Source of the DNA: Qipengyuania citrea
Lineage (GTDB): Bacteria; Pseudomonadota; Alphaproteobacteria; Sphingomonadales; Sphingomonadaceae
Direction of reading: 5' to 3'
DNA: 64,000 bases
Assembly (NCBI RefSeq): GCF_024171405.1
Contig: NZ_JALJZT010000002.1
Span: forward strand, 1,426,001-1,490,000
Below, one piece after another: positions 58,884 through 64,000 of the stretch; the first letter of the stretch is position 1, and the number at the start of each line of letters is the position of its first letter. The position numbers and the translations under genes were made by a program. The notes beneath the pieces were generated by a model. The model was not told the origin of the DNA. It made no database searches and was given only the letters and a program-made list of their open reading frames with translations.

Positions 58884-60022
58884 GCCCGCCCCCGCGCGGA
58901 GCGCATCAGCGAGGAAAGCGCCATTGGCAGGAAAGCGAGACCGATGAACATGGCCGGCGCGACCACCGCGCCCCAGTAGAAATTGTTCGCCCGCCCGGCG
59001 AGCATGAAGGCGAGGCCATAGCCGAGATAAAGCAAAGTACCCGTGGTCCCTGCTGGGGATTTCCAACCGGCCCAGCCGAGCACCATCAGCACGACCAGCG
59101 GACCCGCGATGGCATGCGGCAGGAAGCGCAGGTTCGAACTCAGCACGATATTGCCAAGCCAGCCCGACAGCCCGCGCAGCACCAGCCAATCAGGGCTGGA
59201 GGGATCGCCCGGCGCCACCTGCGGCGCGAGCTGCGCCCAATGCCACGTGATCGCGCCGAGGAAGACCGCGATCAGCGCGCCCCATGCCGCGGCTTCCTTC
59301 CAGTCGCGGCGCCACACGGCCATTGCCCCCAGCAACAGCACGAACGGCAGGGCATGTTCGCGGATCGCCAGCGCCAGTGCGGCGACTGCCAGCGACCAGC
59401 CCCAGCGGCCCGGCCGATGGAGGCCGAAGGCCAGCGCGACGAGCATCCCCGCCCACAATTCGTGCAGGACGAAGTAATAGCGGTTGAGGCCGAGCGATGC
59501 GCCCATCAGCATCAGCGCGGCGCCGACCCGGCGCATCCGCGGGCCGCCGGGTTCTTCGCCCAGCCGCCGCCACCATGCCCACACGGTCGCCGCCATCAGG
59601 GCGATCGCCAGCGCGATCATGCCGCCCTCGCCCAGCCATGCATGGACATAGGCGAGCGTGGGCAGGCGCACGGCAAAGCCGGGGCGCACGGGATAATCGT
59701 GCGCGCGCTGTTCCTCGACGATGAAGTCGTAATAGGCCTCGCCGCGCGCAATCCGCTCGATCACGGCATCGTAGAAGGCGAGATCGTCGTCGCGCGGGGG
59801 TTCGGCGCTGGCTGCCGGTGTGCTCTGCGCCGGACTCGATGCGGGCGCTGCCGTCTCATCGCGATCGACTGCCAATGGCGTCAGCGCGGCGAGCACCAGC
59901 AGGATCGCCGCCAGCGCGAGCAACACCCGCGCGGGCCATGCCCCCCAATGGGCGAAGCGGTCCCAGGCGGGCACCGCGCCGCCGCTGCCTAGCCGATCCA
60001 CCCCTGCGTTATCGCTGCCCAT
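58880..60022 (-). CDS. Polytopic membrane protein, GT-C-like, paralog 2
   Basis: 380 residues, about ten membrane helices. GEAYYDFIVEEQRAHDYP, VRLPTLAY, LHELWAGMLVAL and IREHALPF correspond to landmarks of the downstream paralog. It has an extra Ala/Pro/Ser-rich loop (about 55-75) after the first helix. Its ATG at 60022 lies within the last 34 bases of ubiB; a GTG at 60001 is the alternative. Probably cotranscribed with ubiE-ubiB. Function unknown. Confidence 0.75.
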   Translation of the reverse strand: MGSDNAGVDRLGSGGAVPAWDRFAHWGAWPARVLLALAAILLVLAALTPLAVDRDETAAPASSPAQSTPAASAEPPRDDDLAFYDAVIERIARGEAYYDFIVEEQRAHDYPVRPGFAVRLPTLAYVHAWLGEGGMIALAIALMAATVWAWWRRLGEEPGGPRMRRVGAALMLMGASLGLNRYYFVLHELWAGMLVALAFGLHRPGRWGWSLAVAALALAIREHALPFVLLLGAMAVWRRDWKEAAAWGALIAVFLGAITWHWAQLAPQVAPGDPSSPDWLVLRGLSGWLGNIVLSSNLRFLPHAIAGPLVVLMVLGWAGWKSPAGTTGTLLYLGYGLAFMLAGRANNFYWGAVVAPAMFIGLAFLPMALSSLMRSARGRA

Positions 60023-61551
60023 GTAGCGAGCCCCCCTGCCACTGCCGCAACGGCATAGCCCAGCCAGCCGCGATCATGCTCCTTGCGGCGGCGCCTTTCC
60101 CCCATCAATTCGATATCGGGGAGCGGGGGCGGCTCGGGCGCGCCGCCCTTGGGCGGGAAACGATCCTCGATCCGGCGCACCAGTTCGGGGATCCGCAGGA
60201 AGGTCGCGGTATCTTCGCGGATGCGATCGGCGATCGCCGCTTCGGGGCCGAGCTCGTCGCGAATCCAGCTGCGCACATAGGGCGCGCTGACATCCCACAT
60301 GTTGATCGTGGGATCGAGCTGCGTGGCGATGCCCTCGACCATCACCATGGTCTTTTGCAGCAACAGCAAATGCGGCTGCGTCTGCATGTCGAAATCGCGC
60401 GTGATCGCGAACAGCCCGTCGAGCATCTGGCCGACCGAAAGTTCGCTCACCGGCTTGCCGCGCATCGGCTCGCCCACCGCGCGCAGCGCGGTCGCGAACT
60501 CGTCGACATTGTGATAGCTGGGCACGTATTGCGCCTCGAAATGGATTTCGGCGACGCGTTTGTAGTTGCCCGTCGTCAGCCCGTAGAGGATTTCCGCCAG
60601 CCACATCCGCGCGCGGCGGTCGATCCGCCCCATGATCCCGAAATCGATCGCGGCGATCGTCCCGTCGGCTTTCACGAACAGATTGCCCTGGTGCATATCC
60701 GCGTGGAAGAAACCTGCCGCGATCGCCTGCTTGAGAAATGCGAGCACCAACCGGCTGGCGAGGTCCTTGGTATCGTGTCCCGCAGCCTTCAGCGCGGCGA
60801 CATCGCTGATCTTGATCCCGTCGATCCAGTCGACCGTCAGCACGCGGCCATTGGTGCGGTCCCAGTCGATACCCGGAATGTCATAGCCCGCCGTGCCGAC
60901 CATATGCTCGGCCAGTTCGGACGCGCTGGCCGCCTCGCGCCGCAGATCGAGCTCGCGATTGGTCCAGCGCTTGAAATTGGCGATGATCAGCCGCGGGCGC
61001 AGCCGCGCAGCTTCGCCGCCGAAGCGTTCGAGATGCGCGGCGGCCCATTCATAAGTGCCGATATCGCGCGCGAAGCGTTCGCGCACGCCGGGGCGCAGCA
61101 CTTTCACTGCGACCTGCCGGCCGTCATTCGTCACCGCGCGGTGGACCTGCGCGATCGACGCCGCCCCCACGGGCACGGGATCGAAATCGGCCCACAGCGT
61201 CTCGAGCGGCTGCTCGAAACTGGCTTCGATGCTCGACTTGATTTCTTCGAAATCGACCGGGGGAAGATTGTCCTGCAGGGTCAGGAGGTTGCGCGCGGCA
61301 TCCTCGCCGACGAGGTCGGGCCGCGTGGCCAGCGTCTGCCCCAGCTTGATCGCGGCGGGGCCGATATCGCGAAAGGCGCCCGCATAGTCGGGCTCTTTGG
61401 GCTGCACCGTGCCGAAACGGGCAATCCGCGCGAGGCGCTTTACCTGCGGCGGCGTGTTGGGATCGTTCTCGATCCCGCGCAGCGCCCCGTGGCGCGCCAG
61501 CGTGCGGCCCCACTTGAGCAGGCGCAGGATATGCGTCGAGGGTCTGGCCAC
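59989..61551 (-). CDS. ubiB: Ubiquinone biosynthesis atypical kinase/ATPase UbiB
   Basis: 520 residues of the UbiB/ADCK family. The KxGQ motif is in IKLGQTLATRPDL, the Ala-rich loop in VPVGAASIAQVHRA, the catalytic VKVLRPGV Lys, ADMHQGNLF and IDFGIMGR follow. Two membrane helices lie at the C-terminus (YAVAAVAGGLATWAAITQ). It is needed for coenzyme Q synthesis, probably as an ATPase. Two bases separate its start from the ubiE stop region. Confidence 0.94.
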   Translation of the reverse strand: MARPSTHILRLLKWGRTLARHGALRGIENDPNTPPQVKRLARIARFGTVQPKEPDYAGAFRDIGPAAIKLGQTLATRPDLVGEDAARNLLTLQDNLPPVDFEEIKSSIEASFEQPLETLWADFDPVPVGAASIAQVHRAVTNDGRQVAVKVLRPGVRERFARDIGTYEWAAAHLERFGGEAARLRPRLIIANFKRWTNRELDLRREAASASELAEHMVGTAGYDIPGIDWDRTNGRVLTVDWIDGIKISDVAALKAAGHDTKDLASRLVLAFLKQAIAAGFFHADMHQGNLFVKADGTIAAIDFGIMGRIDRRARMWLAEILYGLTTGNYKRVAEIHFEAQYVPSYHNVDEFATALRAVGEPMRGKPVSELSVGQMLDGLFAITRDFDMQTQPHLLLLQKTMVMVEGIATQLDPTINMWDVSAPYVRSWIRDELGPEAAIADRIREDTATFLRIPELVRRIEDRFPPKGGAPEPPPLPDIELMGERRRRKEHDRGWLGYAVAAVAGGLATWAAITQGWIG

Positions 61552-61554
61552 CCT

Positions 61555-62286
61555 TTAGACCTTCCACCCTGAGTGGATCGCGACAAGACCGCCCATGATC
61601 GGCTCGACGCGGGTATTCTCGAAGCCCGCATCGCGGATCATGCGCTCGAAACCGGGCATGTCGGGGAAGCGGCGGATCGATTCGACGAGGTAGCGATAGC
61701 TGTCCTCGTCATTGGCGATGGCCTTGCCGATCTGCGGCACCAGCTTGTGCGAATAGAGGTCGTAGGCTTCCTTGAAACCGGGCCATTCGACAGTGCTGAA
61801 TTCGAGGCAGTAGAAGCGCCCGCCGAACTTGAGCACGCGGTGCGCTTCCTTCAGCGCGCGGTCGATATGCGTGACGTTGCGGATGCCGAACGCGATCGTA
61901 TAGGCATCGAAGATACGGCTGGAAAAGCTCAGTTCCTCGGCATTCTGGCGCGACCAGACAAGGCCGTCGATCCCGCGTTCCATCGCGCGTTCGATGCCGA
62001 CATCGAGCATGTCCTGGTTGATGTCGGACACGGTCACGCTGGCGCCGTGCTGGGCCATGCGGAAGGCGATGTCGCCCGTGCCGCCCGCCATGTCGAGGAT
62101 CGTCTCGCCCGGCTGCGGCTTCACCCGCTTGACGAAACGGTCCTTCCACAACCGGTGCATGCCCGCGCTCATGGCGTCGTTCATCACATCGTATTTGGCG
62201 GCAACATTGGAAAAGACCTCGCCCACGCGGCCGGTCTTTTCCGCGGCATCGATATCTTCGTAGCCGAAGGAAACGGTTTCGCTCAT
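61555..62286 (-). CDS. ubiE: Ubiquinone/menaquinone C-methyltransferase UbiE
   Basis: 243 residues. SAM-dependent methyltransferase fold: VFSNVAAKYDVMNDAMSAGMHRLWKD, ILDMAGGTGDIAFRMA, DINQDMLDVG, the FGIRNVTHIDRAL family signature and FKEAYDLYSHKLVPQIG. It methylates the quinone ring in coenzyme Q synthesis. First gene of the ubiE-ubiB run; divergent from mutM. Confidence 0.95.
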   Translation of the reverse strand: MSETVSFGYEDIDAAEKTGRVGEVFSNVAAKYDVMNDAMSAGMHRLWKDRFVKRVKPQPGETILDMAGGTGDIAFRMAQHGASVTVSDINQDMLDVGIERAMERGIDGLVWSRQNAEELSFSSRIFDAYTIAFGIRNVTHIDRALKEAHRVLKFGGRFYCLEFSTVEWPGFKEAYDLYSHKLVPQIGKAIANDEDSYRYLVESIRRFPDMPGFERMIRDAGFENTRVEPIMGGLVAIHSGWKV

Positions 62287-62350
62287 GCGGGGGCCTTAGG
62301 GGGAATTGTGGCCGGGGCAAAGGGGGGTTGGAGGAGTCTTTGTCGGGTGC

Positions 62351-62372
62351 GGGAAGCGCATCCGCGCTTCCC
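62351..62372. repeat. Short perfect hairpin next to the long inverted repeat
   Basis: GGGAAGCGC (62351-62359), loop ATCC, GCGCTTCCC (62364-62372): a 9-bp perfect stem lying three bases before the left arm of the 33-bp inverted repeat. Confidence 0.8.
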
Positions 62373-62375
62373 TTG

Positions 62376-62456
62376 CTGTTCCGTCCCACGCCCCCTCCCG
62401 GCCACCCATAGAATACCGTGCCGTGGGTGGCCGGGAGGGGGCGTGGGACGGAACAG
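62376..62456. repeat. 33-bp perfect inverted repeat with 15-base loop
   Basis: The left arm runs 62376-62408 (starts CTGTTCCGTCCCACG, ends GGCCACCCA) and the right arm 62424-62456 is its exact reverse complement over all 33 bases. The loop, 62409-62423, is TAGAATACCGTGCCG. It lies in the divergent region between ubiE (start 62286) and mutM (start 62519). No terminal duplication or transposase is seen; it looks like a non-autonomous palindromic element. Confidence 0.92.
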
Positions 62457-62518
62457 GGCGCAGCGACCGAAGGGAGCGAATAGACGCCACGAGAAACCGC
62501 TGTTACGCGAAACTCGAC

Positions 62519-63334
62519 ATGCCCGAGCTCCCAGAAGTCGAAACCACCGTGCGCGGGCTGGCCCGGTTCCTCGAGGGCGAGCGGATCGTCAGCGTGCGCG
62601 TCAACCGCCCCGACATGCGCCGACCCTTTCCCCCCGACCTGGTGCAGGCGCTGACCGGGGCGACTGTTTCGGGTCTTTCGCGCCGTGCGAAATACGGGCT
62701 GATCCACACCGATCGCGATCATGCGATGGTGTTCCACCTCGGCATGAGCGGGCGCTGGCGAATCGATCCGGAGGCGCCGGACAAGCACGACCATCTGGTG
62801 CTCGCGACCGAAGACCATGTCTTCGCGCTCAACGATCCGCGCCGGTTCGGCTCGGTCGATCTGCTGCTGAACCCCGAACTCGACCTGTGGCCGCCCTTTG
62901 CCGCGCTTGGTCCCGAGCCTTTGGGCGAGGCGCTGACGCCGGAGCATTTGCGCGAAGCTACGCGTGGCCGCAAGCAGGCGATCAAGCTGCTGCTGCTCGA
63001 CCAGCGGATCGTTGCGGGGCTGGGCAATATCTATGTCTGCGAAGCGTTGTGGCAGGCCGGAATCCACCCGCGCAAGGCGGGCGGCAAGGTGACCATGCCG
63101 CAGCTGAGGCGCCTGGTGCCCGCGATCAAGGACGTGCTTACCCGGTCGATCGAGGATGGCGGTTCGACGCTGCGCGATTTCGCGCAGCCCGACGGCAATC
63201 TCGGCTATTTCGCAACGCGCTTCCATGTCTACGGGCGCGAGGGCGAGGCCTGCCACCACGAGGATGGCGGCGTTATCCGGCGGATCGTGCAGGGCGGGCG
63301 GAGCACGTGGTTCTGCCCCGTGTGCCAGAAGTAG
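62519..63334 (+). CDS. mutM: Formamidopyrimidine-DNA glycosylase
   Basis: 271 residues. PELPEVETTVRGL gives the catalytic Pro and Glu; the Lys in RAKYGLIH, HLGMSGRW, DPRRFGSVDL and the helix-two-turn-helix region ILDQRIVAGLGNIYVCEAL-like segment are normal. It removes 8-oxoguanine. The C-terminal zinc finger keeps FCPVCQK, but the first knuckle reads CHHEDGG instead of CxxC. An atypical metal site or a structural change is implied. A long G/C palindrome precedes it. Confidence 0.94.
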   Translation: MPELPEVETTVRGLARFLEGERIVSVRVNRPDMRRPFPPDLVQALTGATVSGLSRRAKYGLIHTDRDHAMVFHLGMSGRWRIDPEAPDKHDHLVLATEDHVFALNDPRRFGSVDLLLNPELDLWPPFAALGPEPLGEALTPEHLREATRGRKQAIKLLLLDQRIVAGLGNIYVCEALWQAGIHPRKAGGKVTMPQLRRLVPAIKDVLTRSIEDGGSTLRDFAQPDGNLGYFATRFHVYGREGEACHHEDGGVIRRIVQGGRSTWFCPVCQK

Positions 63335-63338
63335 CCGG

Positions 63339-64000
63339 TCAGGCGTCGACCAGCGCGTAATGCGGCGGCGGCGGCAAGCCTTCCATCTTCTCGCTCAGCA
63401 GCGGGCGGAAGCTGGGACGGCTTTTCATCACCGAATACCAGTGCCGCGTCTGGTCGTGGCCCTTCCAGTCGATCCCGCCGAGATAATCGGCGACCGACAG
63501 CTGCGACGCGCAGGCGAGATCCGCCAGGCTCAGGGTCGCGCCGCCGAGCCACTGGCGGTTGTCGACCAGCCAGTCGATGTAATCGAGATGCGCATGTGCG
63601 TTCTTCATCGTCTCGCGCAGCATGCGAGAATCAGGCGGCTGGCGCAGGACGAGCCGCTTCTTCATCCGTTCGTGCAGCAGCGGCCCGGTGACATCGGCAT
63701 AGAGATTTTCGTCGAACAGCGCGACCAGGCGGCGGATTTCCGCGCGCTGCAAGGCCGAGCCATTGACCATCGGGCTACGCTCGACCGTCTCTTCGAGAAA
63801 TTCGCAGATCGCCTGGCTGTCCGACAGGCTGACCCCGCGCGCCGGGTCATGCAGGACGGGCGTGCGTCCGGCGGGGTTGAGGTGCCAGAATTCGTCGCGC
63901 CCCTCCCACGGATACTCGCGCACGAGTTCGTAGGCGATGTTCTTCTCGCCCATCAGCAGGCGCAGCTTACGGCTGAACGGGCAAAGGGGGAATTGGTAGA
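63339..64000 (-). CDS. Glutathione S-transferase family protein, N-terminus outside window
   Basis: The frame is open through the window edge; its first visible residues are YQFPLCPFSRKLRLLMGEKN, the thioredoxin-like GST N-domain with a CPFS active-site motif. SDSQAICEFLEE binds glutathione's gamma-Glu, and an all-helical C-domain (about residues 95-220) has LSLADLACASQLSVADYLG. Only a few N-terminal codons seem missing. Detoxification or maleylacetoacetate-type isomerisation are possible; the subclass is not readable. Converges on mutM with 4 bp between stops. Confidence 0.88.
   Translation of the reverse strand, partial: YQFPLCPFSRKLRLLMGEKNIAYELVREYPWEGRDEFWHLNPAGRTPVLHDPARGVSLSDSQAICEFLEETVERSPMVNGSALQRAEIRRLVALFDENLYADVTGPLLHERMKKRLVLRQPPDSRMLRETMKNAHAHLDYIDWLVDNRQWLGGATLSLADLACASQLSVADYLGGIDWKGHDQTRHWYSVMKSRPSFRPLLSEKMEGLPPPPHYALVDA

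Overview
This 64 kb, GC-rich window looks like ordinary chromosome of an alphaproteobacterium, most likely Sphingomonadales / Erythrobacteraceae. The evidence is the UPF0262 protein, the secB | tim44-mltA-smr and mutM | ubiE-ubiB ... coaBC-dut gene orders, a separate FtsH, ExoD and RuvA/RuvB complement, and very high third-position GC. Almost every base is coding; no gene-free stretch exceeds 300 bases. I see no rRNA, CRISPR array, prophage, integrase or transposase. There is one tRNA (Gln, CTG).

Layout. 1-4660: the 3' part of a DUF4136 lipoprotein, an M14 carboxypeptidase, then a leftward run UPF0262 - degenerate GH25 - cdd - LD-carboxypeptidase - a 57-residue FlbD-like protein. 4800-11271: dnaB, a cardiolipin-synthase-type phospholipase D, rpoZ, a DUF3667 membrane protein and ftsH. 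11392-16374: exoD, then a leftward acyl-CoA catabolic operon (acyl-CoA dehydrogenase, alpha-methylacyl-CoA racemase, aldehyde dehydrogenase, MaoC hydratase) with tRNA-Gln upstream. 16563-22665: ppx/gppA-rlmE, a membrane-anchored cytochrome c, pheA, an isoaspartyl peptidase and a TM-helix (MscS-like) channel. 22763-29613: an SDR, an acyltransferase-ZntB pair divergent from a membrane LytTR regulator, ispG, a retropepsin-like protease and an L,D-transpeptidase. 29619-35869: a second L,D-transpeptidase, an EamA transporter, a 50-residue protein, acnA and a prolyl-4-hydroxylase-like oxygenase.

35888-41936: a PEP-CTERM-like surface protein behind a sigma-54-like promoter, then ruvA-dsrE and ruvB separated by a GIY-YIG gene framed by REP-like palindromes, then aroC and a GAF/HisKA_2 kinase. 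42089-47988: a peroxide-defence block, ahpC-ahpF-(unknown lipoprotein)-katG. 48256-54973: smr-mltA-tim44 facing secB, then murJ, trpS and a second DUF4136 lipoprotein. 55045-64000: dut-coaBC (coaBC has a long acidic insert), a three-gene interruption (DUF4345-like protein plus two paralogous polytopic membrane proteins), ubiB-ubiE, a 33-bp perfect inverted repeat in the ubiE/mutM divergent promoter region, mutM and the start-truncated part of a glutathione S-transferase gene.

The gene content is mostly housekeeping: replication and repair, envelope and peptidoglycan maintenance, ubiquinone and isoprenoid synthesis, and peroxide defence. No complete new defence or mobile system is evident. The least explained items are the GIY-YIG/REP-like unit inside the ruv region, the palindrome before mutM, the PEP-CTERM protein with its promoter and leader, the lipoprotein between ahpF and katG, and several small or degenerate proteins.
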